Assembly: GCF_900115435.1 (NCBI RefSeq)
Contig: NZ_FOWK01000013.1
Location: 1-64,000, forward strand
Direction of reading: 5' to 3'
From: Prevotella sp. tf2-5
GTDB lineage: Bacteria > Bacteroidota > Bacteroidia > Bacteroidales > Bacteroidaceae
Length of the DNA stretch: 64,000 bases
Both the position numbers and the translations under genes were made by a program. This document shows, piece by piece, positions 48,669-57,940 of this stretch (position 1 is its first letter; every line of letters begins with the position of its first letter). The notes beneath the pieces are model-generated. The model worked only from the letters and a program-made list of their open reading frames with translations, ran no database searches and was not told the origin of the DNA.

Positions 48669-49138
48669 TGGACGAGCTAGTATTAGATTACAATGACATA
48701 TTGAGGGTACAGGTAAACAGGAACCCTTATTTGATGATAGATAAGGCCACGAAAGTGATTCCAGGTAAATTGGCATGTGGCTATAAAAATCTATCATTTA
48801 ATGAGTGGTTCTTTCCTGTCCATTTCCCGGGAAACCCCTGTATGCCAGGTTTTTTACAGGCTGAGGCGTTAACACAAATGTGCGCTCTAACTATATTTAC
48901 CTTAGAAGGAAATGAAGGAAAGATCGCTTTGCTTCTCTCATGTGAAAAACTTCGATTGTTTAACATGGTTCGACCTGGGGATAAATTAGATTTAGAAACA
49001 GAACTTATCTCTTATCGCCATGGCATTGCAAAAGGAAAGGGAAGAGCAACTGTTGACGGGAAATTAGTATGCTCTTGTGAGATGACTTTTACATTGTCAG
49101 ATTCTGAAGAGCGGAAATCGCTAACACCTAAAGTTTAA
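48668..49138 (+). CDS. 3-hydroxyacyl-ACP dehydratase (FabZ/FabA-like)
   Basis: 156 residues, hot-dog fold. VHFPGNPCMPGFLQAEALTQ carries the catalytic H52 and E65. It would remove water from a 3-hydroxyacyl-ACP made by KASIII and an SDR. No enoyl reductase is coded nearby, so the product may stay unsaturated. Confidence 0.88.
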   Translation: MDELVLDYNDILRVQVNRNPYLMIDKATKVIPGKLACGYKNLSFNEWFFPVHFPGNPCMPGFLQAEALTQMCALTIFTLEGNEGKIALLLSCEKLRLFNMVRPGDKLDLETELISYRHGIAKGKGRATVDGKLVCSCEMTFTLSDSEERKSLTPKV

Positions 49139-49142
49139 TCAT

Positions 49143-49889
49143 ATGAATACAAACCAAGGAAAAACGGTCTTGATTACCGGATGTAACAGAGGCATTGGTT
49201 TAGCTTTTCTGGATGCCTTTGCTGAATCAGGGGCAACGGTATTGGCTTGTGTTAGATCTAAGGATGGAGAATTTGTCCATCATTGTGATGAACTTTCTAA
49301 AAAGACTGGAACAGAAATAGTTGTTTTTACTGCAGATCTTTCTTCTGAAGATAGTATTAAAGCATTCATATCAGAGTTATACAAAACCAAACGTAAAGTT
49401 GATGTTCTTATCAATAATGCTGGTGTTGTAACTAAAGGGATTCTGCAAATGACGACATTACAGTCTATTAAGGATGTTTTCCAAATTAATTTCTTTGCAC
49501 AAGTTCAGATTACACAAGGAGTAGCCAAGTTGATGATGCGTCAGAAATCGGGCGTAATTATCAATATGGCTTCGATTGGTGGTATTGATGCCTATCCTGC
49601 TTATACCAGTTATGGATGTAGTAAGGCAGCTGTGATTTATTTTACCAAGACAATGGCCCAGGAACTCGCTCCTTATGGAATACGGGTGAACGCTATTGCT
49701 CCGAGTATGGTTAAAACCCGTATGCAAGAACAGATGGGCGAGGAAGCGAATGAGGAAATCATGCGCAGAACCGCCTTAAAGCGTAATGCCGAGCCTGATG
49801 AGATAGCAAAGTTGGCTTTGTTCTTAGCATCTGATGATTCATCATTTATCACTGGTCAAGTATATAGAATTGATGGAGGGCTGAATTAA
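49143..49889 (+). CDS. SDR oxidoreductase, FabG-like (third)
   Basis: 248 residues with ITGCNRGIG, NNAGVV, and the Y-x-x-x-K pair in YTSYGCSKAAV; SFITGQVYRIDGGLN at the end. All catalytic residues are present. It is closer to standard FabG than the pair at 45.9-47.3 kb. Its stop codon overlaps the transketolase start. Confidence 0.88.
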   Translation: MNTNQGKTVLITGCNRGIGLAFLDAFAESGATVLACVRSKDGEFVHHCDELSKKTGTEIVVFTADLSSEDSIKAFISELYKTKRKVDVLINNAGVVTKGILQMTTLQSIKDVFQINFFAQVQITQGVAKLMMRQKSGVIINMASIGGIDAYPAYTSYGCSKAAVIYFTKTMAQELAPYGIRVNAIAPSMVKTRMQEQMGEEANEEIMRRTALKRNAEPDEIAKLALFLASDDSSFITGQVYRIDGGLN

Positions 49890-50704
49890 TGGATAGTAAC
49901 AAGATTAAACAATTAGCTCTTGATTTAAGAAAAGAAATTATAGAGTCTTCTTATGCAACCGGAAGAATTGGTGTTCACTATGGCCCTGCTCTTTCACTGG
50001 CTGATTATTTGGCTGTACTTTATGGTGGCGCAATGAACGTTGCCCCCAATAAGACAACTGATGAAAACAGAGATCGCTTTGTGTTGAGTAAAGGACATGC
50101 ATATACTGCACTATATTCTGTTTTAAGTCTTTGTGGTTTTATTCCGGAGGGTGAATACCGTTCCAATTTTATGACTGATGGAGGTCGCTACCCCGCACAT
50201 CCTATTAAGCAGCTGGATAGAGGAATAGAAAGTTCAACTGGTAGTCTTGGGATGGGGTTGTCCTTTGCAGTTGGTAAGGCACTGAATGCAAAAAGAAAAG
50301 GTTTATCATACACCACATACGTGGCCATGGGTGATGGCGAATGCAACGAAGGTAGCACTTTCGAGGCCTTTGTGTCAGCTGCTCAGTTTGGTCTAGATAA
50401 CCTTGTGATATTTATAGATCATAACGGTTTGCAGCAGGACGGCACAACGAAGGAAATTATGAATATTCCTTTTGCTAATATGTTGAACGCCATTGGTTGC
50501 AATGCTGTTGAGATTGATGGTAATGATGTTGATGCAATCATTGCTGCTCTCGAATCTAGAAAAAAAGATGGTAAACCATTTGTCATTGTTGGCAAAACCA
50601 CCAAGGGTAAGGGCATCTCTTTCATGGAAGGTGAGAACAAATGGCATCATGCTACATTGAGTGAAGAAGATTATCAAACAGCTATTAATGAATTAAACGC
50701 ATAA
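49889..50704 (+). CDS. Transketolase, N-terminal subunit
   Basis: 271 residues with the thiamine diphosphate motif GDGECNEGS ... N (about 149-177) and HPIKQLDRGIESSTGSLGMG. With the next gene it makes a split transketolase-like enzyme. Such pairs in sugar loci move a two-carbon ketol unit or carry out related acyloin chemistry. Confidence 0.9.
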   Translation: MDSNKIKQLALDLRKEIIESSYATGRIGVHYGPALSLADYLAVLYGGAMNVAPNKTTDENRDRFVLSKGHAYTALYSVLSLCGFIPEGEYRSNFMTDGGRYPAHPIKQLDRGIESSTGSLGMGLSFAVGKALNAKRKGLSYTTYVAMGDGECNEGSTFEAFVSAAQFGLDNLVIFIDHNGLQQDGTTKEIMNIPFANMLNAIGCNAVEIDGNDVDAIIAALESRKKDGKPFVIVGKTTKGKGISFMEGENKWHHATLSEEDYQTAINELNA

Positions 50705-50709
50705 TTAAC

Positions 50710-51678
50710 ATGGATTACAATAGATTACAAATGAGAACGTGGTCCATGCTTGGAAAGCGTGGAACTTTTGGAACTGTTTTTTCTGAATTTGCTGAAGGAA
50801 GACAGAACACCATAGCGATGTCGGCTGATTTTACTAGATCCTCTGGGCTCGAGCGATTTAGTAAAGCTCACCCTGAACAGTTTATCAATGTTGGTATTGC
50901 TGAGCAGAATCTTCTTGGCGTCGCATCTGGTCTTGCCAGCGAGGGAAATAATGTTTTTGTGACATCATTTGCGGCTTTTATTGCGACCCGTTGCTATGAG
51001 CAGGTGAAAATTCACTGCGGATACATGAAGCATAATATCAAAGTTATTGGGCTGGCTTCAGGTTTTGGCGTTCAACAACAGGGCAATACCCATTATGGTC
51101 TTGATGACCTCTGTCTGATGCGTTCTATTCCAGGTTTGACCATTTTATCACCTGCTGATTCTACTGAAGTTGTAAAGGCCACAAAAGCCTTGATGGATTA
51201 TGAAGGTCCAGTTTATCTGCGCCTGTGCGGTGAAGCTGGTGATCCGATGGTGTATAAAGAGGATTATGACTTCCAGATAGGTAAAGCCATTACACTACGT
51301 GAAGGTGCAGATGTGACTATTGTTGCTACAGGAACAATGGTATATCAGTCACTTCAAGCAGCTAAGGCACTCGCGGAAGAAGGCATTGAGTGTACCGTTG
51401 TTAATATGCACACCATTAAGCCTCTCGATAAGGATGCTATTGATAAGTATTGTCACGATTGCAAATTGGTGGTAACTGCTGAGGAAGGCTTTATTAGTGG
51501 TGGATTAGGTGCCGCTGTGGCAGAGGAAATTGTTCAGAGCGGCAAGCGTATCCCCCCGATGCAGATAATTGGATTGACTGAATTTCCGCACGCAGGCAGT
51601 TATAAGTATATGCTTGACCAGACAGGTTTGGATGCTGCTCATATTGCTGCCAGAATCAAAGAAGCATTGAAAGCTTAA
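50710..51678 (+). CDS. Transketolase, C-terminal subunit
   Basis: 322 residues: pyrimidine-binding part with FINVGIAEQNLLGVASGLAS (the glutamate activates thiamine diphosphate) and the C-terminal domain (VVTAEEGFISGGLGAAVAEE). It starts 5 bases after the N-subunit. The pair has DXS/pyruvate-dehydrogenase-E1-like organisation in two chains. Confidence 0.9.
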   Translation: MDYNRLQMRTWSMLGKRGTFGTVFSEFAEGRQNTIAMSADFTRSSGLERFSKAHPEQFINVGIAEQNLLGVASGLASEGNNVFVTSFAAFIATRCYEQVKIHCGYMKHNIKVIGLASGFGVQQQGNTHYGLDDLCLMRSIPGLTILSPADSTEVVKATKALMDYEGPVYLRLCGEAGDPMVYKEDYDFQIGKAITLREGADVTIVATGTMVYQSLQAAKALAEEGIECTVVNMHTIKPLDKDAIDKYCHDCKLVVTAEEGFISGGLGAAVAEEIVQSGKRIPPMQIIGLTEFPHAGSYKYMLDQTGLDAAHIAARIKEALKA

Positions 51679-51682
51679 CTTA

Positions 51683-52381
51683 ATGGATCTGTTCTCATTC
51701 GAGATTAACGGACATCATGTATTGGCCTACAGGAGCGTATATGCCCCTGTTAGGTCCAATATGTTTACATTATTATCTAGAAATGCTGCGGTGGTTTTTG
51801 ATCCGAATGAGGATGAGGAACTGTTACAATTATTTAAAGATAAAGGAACAGAAAAAGTACACATTCTATTGACGCACGGCCATTATGACCACATTAGCGG
51901 AGTAGAATGGTTAAAAGAACATACGGGGGCGTCTGTCTTTTGTCAGGCTATGTGTGCAGACAGACTAGCCAACAGTAAGCGTCCCTTATCACGTTTGGTA
52001 GCTATGGTGTTAGCTGTAGAAGATATGAAAGATGGCGGACGCCGATACCAAGATTTTAAAGGCTCCTATAAGCCATTTACAATCAAAGCAGATATAACTT
52101 TCGACAAAGAGGCAGATATTAAAGTAGGAGAGTTTGAGTTTCATGTAACTTCAACTCCAGGACATAGCGAAGGTAGTTCTTGTTATCAGCTCTTTGATAA
52201 AATGGTTTTCACTGGTGATACGCTATTGAAAGAATATCCTGTGATATTAAAGTTCCCTGGTGGTAATAAGAAAGACTACGAGAGTAAAGCACTCCCTTTT
52301 TTACAGAGTTTGCCTAAGGACTGTATCATTATGCCAGGACATGGGGAACCATTTATTTTGAAAGAAACGAAAAACATTTGA
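51683..52381 (+). CDS. MBL-fold hydrolase 1
   Basis: 232 residues with the metal site THGHYDH (about 64-70), TPGHSEGSSC, FTGDTLL and PGHGEP. Glyoxalase II-like. In this setting a thioesterase role on a carrier-bound acyl group is likely, but unproven. The downstream gene begins right at its stop. Confidence 0.85.
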   Translation: MDLFSFEINGHHVLAYRSVYAPVRSNMFTLLSRNAAVVFDPNEDEELLQLFKDKGTEKVHILLTHGHYDHISGVEWLKEHTGASVFCQAMCADRLANSKRPLSRLVAMVLAVEDMKDGGRRYQDFKGSYKPFTIKADITFDKEADIKVGEFEFHVTSTPGHSEGSSCYQLFDKMVFTGDTLLKEYPVILKFPGGNKKDYESKALPFLQSLPKDCIIMPGHGEPFILKETKNI

Positions 52382-52383
52382 AT

Positions 52384-53784
52384 ATGATGTTTGACTTAAA
52401 TAAGTTTGCAAGTAACATTGCAGTTGAAACCGAGCATGGTAAGACATTAACCTACGCTCAATTAGAGAAAGATGCAAAGACAATAGCTGAGGTGATGAAA
52501 CCTCGAAAATTCACCTTTTGCCTTTGTGAGAACACGCTAGGTAGTTTTGTTGGCTATGTGGCGTTTATGACGCATAATATTCCAACAGTATTGCTGGATG
52601 GCAGTAAGGATATGGACATTGTACTGAGCCTCGCTAAACATTATATGCCTGAGTATATATGGATACCGACGAAGAGAGTTGATGAATTAGGTCATGGTGT
52701 CCCTGTCATAACCTACGAAGATTATACGCTTATTAATTGGGCTGATACGAACTATGACATCCAACCAGACTTACTGTTATGTCTGACAACATCAGGAACA
52801 ACAGGAAGTCCCAAACTTGTTAAACTTACAGAGAAAAATCTGAGAAGTAATGCCGAGTCGATTGCAGAGTATCTGAAGATAACGGAGAAGGAACGAGCAA
52901 TTACATCCCTTCCGATGTACTATAGCTTTGGCATGTCGGTCATCAATAGCCATTTGATAAAAGGTGCGACTTTGTTGCTTACTGATAAGGCTGTAATACA
53001 AAGAGAGTTCTTAAACTTTTTGAAAGAAGGTAAGGCCACTTCTATAGCAGGTGTACCTTATACTTACGAGATGCTAAGAAGACTTAGATTCTTGAAAATG
53101 GATTTGCCAGAATTGAAAACCATGATACAGGCAGGAGGAAAGCTCAATGCGAATATCGTAAAGGAATATGTGGAATCAGCACAGGCTTCAGGTAAGGAGT
53201 TTATAGTTATGTATGGCCAGACTGAGGCAGCACCTCGTATGAGTTATCTGCCATTTGATAAGGCCTTGGAGAAATATGCCAGCATTGGTATTGCTATTCC
53301 TGGAGGTAAACTTTCTGTTCGTGATGTGAATGATCAGGAGATTACAACCCCTGATACCGATGGAGAATTGATTTATGAAGGTCCGAATGTATGCATGGGC
53401 TATGCCGAGTGCATAGAGGACTTGGCCAAGGGAGATGAAAACCATGGCGTTCTACATACTGGCGATGTTGCCAGATTTGATAATGATGGCTATTTCTATA
53501 TCACAGGTCGAATGAAGCGGTTTGTGAAGGTATGGGGTAACCGCTGTAATTTGGATGCTACAGAACAGTTAGTGAAAGCAATTACCACCAGTTGCGCTTG
53601 TGTTGGTGTAGATGACAAGATTACAGTTTTTGTCACAGAGAGCGGATTGGAAGATAAAATCAAAGAATATCTCGTTGATAAAACAGGACTGAATATTAGA
53701 GCTTTTGATGTGAAGGTGGTGGATGAAATACCTACGCTACCTTCAGGAAAGCTAGATTATCAAACAATGCAAAAAATGATTTAA
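52384..53784 (+). CDS. AMP-binding acyl ligase
   Basis: 466 residues of the ANL superfamily: P-loop LTTSGTTGSPK (about 134-144), YGQTEAAPRM, HTGDVARFDNDGYFYITGR, and the C-terminal lysine in LPSGKLDYQ. It would activate a free acid as acyl-AMP and load CoA or a carrier protein. I start at ATG 52384; a TTG at 52378 overlaps the previous gene. Confidence 0.88.
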   Translation: MMFDLNKFASNIAVETEHGKTLTYAQLEKDAKTIAEVMKPRKFTFCLCENTLGSFVGYVAFMTHNIPTVLLDGSKDMDIVLSLAKHYMPEYIWIPTKRVDELGHGVPVITYEDYTLINWADTNYDIQPDLLLCLTTSGTTGSPKLVKLTEKNLRSNAESIAEYLKITEKERAITSLPMYYSFGMSVINSHLIKGATLLLTDKAVIQREFLNFLKEGKATSIAGVPYTYEMLRRLRFLKMDLPELKTMIQAGGKLNANIVKEYVESAQASGKEFIVMYGQTEAAPRMSYLPFDKALEKYASIGIAIPGGKLSVRDVNDQEITTPDTDGELIYEGPNVCMGYAECIEDLAKGDENHGVLHTGDVARFDNDGYFYITGRMKRFVKVWGNRCNLDATEQLVKAITTSCACVGVDDKITVFVTESGLEDKIKEYLVDKTGLNIRAFDVKVVDEIPTLPSGKLDYQTMQKMI

Positions 53785-53787
53785 GAT

Positions 53788-56055
53788 ATGACACTAGAAG
53801 AATTATTGAATGTTGCCCCATACTCGATGGGCAAAGAAGAGAAACATGCAGTTCTGGATGAGTATTTGGTTAATCTTACCAAGTACCACTATGAGCATAG
53901 TGAGGAGTATCGCAAGATGCTGGATGGTACAGGCTTCGACATCAACAAAGTACAGCATTATGAAGACCTTCCGTACTTGCCGGTAAGCCTTTTCAAGGAT
54001 CTTACATTAAGGAGTGTGGCAGAGGATGAGGTCATCAAGACCATGACTTCCTCTGGAACTACTGGTCAGAAGACTTCCAAAATCTATCTGGACCGTGAGA
54101 CCTCTGCCAACCAGACCAAGACGCTCACCAAGATTGTGACCTCACTGTTGGGTAACAAACGTGTGCCCATGATTATCCTGGACTCCAGCAATGTGGTGAA
54201 GGATAGAAATATGTTCTCTGCCCGAGGAGCCGGTATCCTTGGTTTCTCTATGTTTGGCAGCAAGCGTATGTATGCGTTGGATGAGAATATGGAACTGGAT
54301 ATCGAGGGAATGAAAGCCTTTTTGGAGGAACACAAAGATGAGACCATCTTCCTCTTTGGTTTTACCTTCATGATCTGGCAGCACTTCTATAAGAAGTTGT
54401 TGGAAAGCGGATACAAACCTGACCTTTCCAAGGGTGTGTTGATTCACGGTGGAGGTTGGAAGAAACTGGTGGCAGAATCTGTCTCAACTGCTCAGTTCAA
54501 ACAGTGCCTAAACGATGTCTGTGGTATTAAGGTGGAGAATGTTCACGACTACTACGGTATGGTGGAACAGACCGGTACAATCTATATTGAGTGTGAATGT
54601 GGTCACCTGCATGCTTCCAACTTCTCTGATATCATTATTCGTAACCCCAAGGACTTCAGTGTGGCCAAGAATGGTGAAACGGGAATCATTGAAGTGGTGA
54701 GCGTATTGCCTAAGAGCTATCCAGGCCATGTACTTTTGACCGAGGATGAAGGAGTTGTTCTAGGTGAGGATGATTGCCCTTGCGGACGTAAAGGCAAATA
54801 TTTCCATATTCACGGACGTATTAAGAATGCTGAGATCCGTGGATGCTCTGATACCTATGCCGCCAAGTTCGGTAAACTGAGCGGGCTGGAGTTCGTGATA
54901 GGTGATGACAAGACCATTGAGCAGATGCCATCTGTGCCTGCATTGCCTCCGTTTGCAGAACCTGTTATTTCGTTCTTTAATGACCTTTCTAAATTAGTGA
55001 TGCAGAGGGGACGTCAGTATTCCGATGTGATGACATTCGGATTCTGGTGCCGTAAGGGTGCTTTGATGAAAGAGAAGGAGCATTATCACGATATTGAACG
55101 CAGGTTGGGTCGTGGTATTGTGTTCCATAGCACCCCGAGTAACGTGCCTGTGAACTGTGCATTCAGTTTTGCCGCTGGTTTGCTGGCTGGTAATGCCAAC
55201 ATTGTACGTTTGCCGGCTAAGGACTTTCCGCAAGTACAGATTATCAGTGATTGTGTGCGTGAACTGCTGGAAACCACTCATAAGGATATGGCTCCGTACA
55301 TCTGCTTTGTGAAGTATCCGCCTATCAAGGAGATTACCGACCTGTTCTCCGGCATGTGCCAGAGTCGTGTGGTTTGGGGTGGTGATGCAACCATTGCTGA
55401 AATTCGTCAGAGCCCTATACAGCCCAGAGCTAACGAAGTGAACTTTGCAGACCGTTACAGCTTCTCAGTATTGAATGCAGACGCATTCCTGTCTGCAGAT
55501 GATCAAGATAAGGTGGTTCAGAACTTCTATAATGATACTTATTTCTCGGATCAGAATGCTTGTACTGCACCTCGAATCATTGTGTGGGTAGGGGAGAAGA
55601 AGACTGAGGCCAAGGAACTCTTCTGGAAGAAGGTGGTTGCATATGCTCAGGAGCATTACAATATTGCTCCTGTGCAGACCATAGGTAAGATCAATGCCTT
55701 GTATAAGGCTGCTGCTAATCTGAAGTTGGGTAAAGTGACTGTTGAACAGCCGTTGCTTACTCGCATCCAGGTTGATACATTAGCACCCGTACTAATGGAT
55801 TACCGTTTCAATAGTGGTTTCTTCTATGAGTATGATGCCAAGTCATTAACTGACCTGCTGCCTATTGCAACAATCAAGAGCCAGACAGTTACGTACTATG
55901 GTTTGACTCGTGAGGAGATTATTAAGTTTGTGAACGAAGACCATCCACAGGGCGTGGATAGATTTGTGCCCCTGGGTGAATCCATGAATTTCACTTTGGT
56001 ATGGGATGGATATGATTTAATTACGACACTCTCTAGAATCGTGAATATATTATAG
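53788..56055 (+). CDS. LuxE-LuxC fusion: acyl-protein synthetase plus acyl reductase
   Basis: 755 residues in two parts. Residues 1 to about 365 are LuxE/PaaK-like (TSSGTTGQKTSK near 87-98; a Cys-rich turn CECGHLH ... CPCG). From about 380 the text is LuxC-like (GIVFHSTPSNVPVNCAFSF, AGNANIVRLPAKDFPQ) with the likely nucleophile C592 in QNACTAPR. LuxE activates the acid and LuxC reduces it to an aldehyde with NADPH; in luminous bacteria they are separate proteins. Codon use is more G+C-rich than in the genes before it, suggesting a separate origin. Confidence 0.9.
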   Translation: MTLEELLNVAPYSMGKEEKHAVLDEYLVNLTKYHYEHSEEYRKMLDGTGFDINKVQHYEDLPYLPVSLFKDLTLRSVAEDEVIKTMTSSGTTGQKTSKIYLDRETSANQTKTLTKIVTSLLGNKRVPMIILDSSNVVKDRNMFSARGAGILGFSMFGSKRMYALDENMELDIEGMKAFLEEHKDETIFLFGFTFMIWQHFYKKLLESGYKPDLSKGVLIHGGGWKKLVAESVSTAQFKQCLNDVCGIKVENVHDYYGMVEQTGTIYIECECGHLHASNFSDIIIRNPKDFSVAKNGETGIIEVVSVLPKSYPGHVLLTEDEGVVLGEDDCPCGRKGKYFHIHGRIKNAEIRGCSDTYAAKFGKLSGLEFVIGDDKTIEQMPSVPALPPFAEPVISFFNDLSKLVMQRGRQYSDVMTFGFWCRKGALMKEKEHYHDIERRLGRGIVFHSTPSNVPVNCAFSFAAGLLAGNANIVRLPAKDFPQVQIISDCVRELLETTHKDMAPYICFVKYPPIKEITDLFSGMCQSRVVWGGDATIAEIRQSPIQPRANEVNFADRYSFSVLNADAFLSADDQDKVVQNFYNDTYFSDQNACTAPRIIVWVGEKKTEAKELFWKKVVAYAQEHYNIAPVQTIGKINALYKAAANLKLGKVTVEQPLLTRIQVDTLAPVLMDYRFNSGFFYEYDAKSLTDLLPIATIKSQTVTYYGLTREEIIKFVNEDHPQGVDRFVPLGESMNFTLVWDGYDLITTLSRIVNIL

Positions 56056-56092
56056 AAAGTAATCAATACTCGGGTTCACGGCATCTTAGAAT

Positions 56093-56725
56093 ATGTTACG
56101 GGTAGTGCGCTTTGTTAATGAACTTATGACTTCTAATTGCTATGTGGTATTTGATGATCAAACAAAAGGTTGTGTGATTATAGACCCAGGTAGTGAGAAG
56201 TCGGAAAGAGAAATCGCATTTGTAAATACTAATCATCTGAAGTTAGATTATATTGTTATTACGCATGAACATACAGATCATAACTGGGGGGTAAACGCAT
56301 TAATGAGTGAATTTCCAAATGCGCAGTTAATCAGTTCGGAGATATGCAGACAAAGGGCGAAGAAGACAAATAAGATGTATTTTTTGCTCTACTATGACGA
56401 CCCCGACTATCGGTATGTGCTGAATGAACCAGACATCGTGATTAAAGATGATATGAGTCACATCACGTGGAATAATCAGAACGTGACATTTATAATGACG
56501 CCAGGACATAGCTTTGGTTCCATGTGTATCAAGATAGGTGACATGCTTTTTACTGGAGATACCATTATGCCTTATAAGCCATATTTTAACGGCAGGGACA
56601 GTAACCTAGACGACTGGGAGACTTCAGTTGAGAAGATTGGGATGATGCTACCTGAAGACACAATCGTATATCCTGGACATGGAGAGAAACTGTCATTGAG
56701 TGAGTGGCTGGAACAATATAGGTAA
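56093..56725 (+). CDS. MBL-fold hydrolase 2
   Basis: 210 residues with THEHTDHNWG (about 57-66), TPGHSFGSMC, FTGDTIMP and YPGHGEKL, a full metal-site set. It is a second glyoxalase II-like enzyme, distinct from the one at 51683. It closes the acyl module, 37 bases after the LuxE-LuxC gene. Confidence 0.85.
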   Translation: MLRVVRFVNELMTSNCYVVFDDQTKGCVIIDPGSEKSEREIAFVNTNHLKLDYIVITHEHTDHNWGVNALMSEFPNAQLISSEICRQRAKKTNKMYFLLYYDDPDYRYVLNEPDIVIKDDMSHITWNNQNVTFIMTPGHSFGSMCIKIGDMLFTGDTIMPYKPYFNGRDSNLDDWETSVEKIGMMLPEDTIVYPGHGEKLSLSEWLEQYR

Positions 56726-56805
56726 GGGTACGTAATTTTAAGAAACGGCTAAATTGAAGATAGAATACTTTGTATAATGAGATAATTAAAGCTTCTTGAT
56801 ACAAC

Positions 56806-57357
56806 GTGGAAGAGTCAATTAAAACGTATCTTCAGTCTCTACAGCGAGAAATACCTTCATGTGTCTTTGAGGGTTTATTGTCGATGTTGGTGTTAGGTGG
56901 AGTAATCGCACTCATAATCAAAGGTTTTAAGAGAGGATACAGATATTTATTAGAAATACTTTTAGTTGAATATGTGTTCTTGATTTATTGCTCTACTGTC
57001 TTTTTCAGAACAACAAATGAATTCCATAAATATAACTTTTCACCATTCTGGAGTTATGCTGTGTCATCGGATGGCTGTATTTTCACTCCGGATAAGTTTA
57101 TGAATATACTGATATTTATTCCTGTTGGATTACTTATTGGAATTACTTTTCGTTCGGTCAATTGGTGGAAAGCAATGATAGCCGGAATTGTGATATCATC
57201 AGGAATAGAGCTTTTACAGTTATTACTGAGAAGAGGGATGTCTGAGCTTGACGATGTGTTTCATAATACGATAGGGTGTCTGATAGGGTGTGGATTAGCA
57301 AGCGTGATATTGAGATTCGTTAATATAAAGAATAAGTGTTATGGGAGTGAACGATAG
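56806..57357 (+). CDS. VanZ-like membrane protein
   Basis: 183 residues, four or five membrane helices, with the VanZ-type text FMNILIFIPVGLLIGITF and IELLQLLLRRGMSELDDVFHNTIG. The start is GTG (56806), the first usable codon that keeps the first helix. VanZ proteins often end polysaccharide operons; their role is unclear. Confidence 0.85.
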   Translation: MEESIKTYLQSLQREIPSCVFEGLLSMLVLGGVIALIIKGFKRGYRYLLEILLVEYVFLIYCSTVFFRTTNEFHKYNFSPFWSYAVSSDGCIFTPDKFMNILIFIPVGLLIGITFRSVNWWKAMIAGIVISSGIELLQLLLRRGMSELDDVFHNTIGCLIGCGLASVILRFVNIKNKCYGSER

Positions 57358-57661
57358 AGAAGTTTTAGACTACTGAAAGTTCACATAGATAACAAAGAAA
57401 GCACAGATGGTTCACGATAACGCTGACCTTAACCTTGGTCGGGGCCACACAGGGATCGCTCTGAGTGAACATGGATTGCTATAAAAGCATGACAATACGC
57501 CATCATGGGAGAGTTCTTATATAAGATTACGTAGGAAGTGGCGTTAAAACAAAGCCACCAGTAAGGGTGTCAACTAACTGGTGGCAAAGTAAAGAGAATA
57601 ATAAGAATAATCGCCTCAACCCTCGTAGCTATGGTGCAAGCATAGCTATGAGGTGGCGGGA
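57358..57661. other. Gap between the VanZ-like gene and the convergent small gene
   Basis: Two strong hairpins are present: gccaccagt/actggtggc (57554-57585), followed on the minus strand by tttgtttt, and a 13-bp stem cctcgtagctatg/catagctatgagg (57621-57653). The first fits a terminator for the minus-strand gene. The rest has no gene. Confidence 0.6.
57545..57585 (-). terminator. Terminator for the minus-strand HNH-like gene
   Basis: On the minus strand the 9-bp stem gccaccagt/actggtggc is followed by tttgttttaac. It lies 77 bases after the stop codon of the gene at 57662-57940. Confidence 0.65.
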
Positions 57662-57940
57662 TTAGCGGGACTCGGCATGAACCAACTCGGTGTCAACGTA
57701 GAATTCGTCAGTACGCTGGTTACAGCCTCTGCAAAGCGGAGTAATATAGTGACTGTCGTCGTTGGCACCAACCTTCTTGACATGTGCGCCAACAAGATTG
57801 TCTCTACCTTTGACTGTACAGTCAGTAGCTCCACAATGATCAGCAGTTTTGCCAGTCTTGCCTTCCCAAAACTCCAGCCAAGTGTCGTAGCCCTTAGGCT
57901 GCTTGTCTGAAGTGTTGTTTAAGTTCTTAACTTTTACCAT
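57662..57940 (-). CDS. Small zinc/HNH-like protein
   Basis: 92 residues: DHCGATDC and LVGAHVKKVGANDDSHYITPLCRGCNQRTDEFYVDTELV. The C-x4-C ... AHV ... PLC-x2-CN pattern is that of a small treble-clef protein widespread in Bacteroidales, of unknown function. An HNH-type nuclease is possible but the second histidine is not obvious. It runs against the capsule operon and has its own terminator. Confidence 0.75.
   Translation of the reverse strand: MVKVKNLNNTSDKQPKGYDTWLEFWEGKTGKTADHCGATDCTVKGRDNLVGAHVKKVGANDDSHYITPLCRGCNQRTDEFYVDTELVHAESR

Noticed and set aside
57653-57910. 85-codon plus-strand frame at 57.7 kb
   Set aside because: It is antisense to the zinc/HNH-like gene, whose cysteine pattern is convincing.
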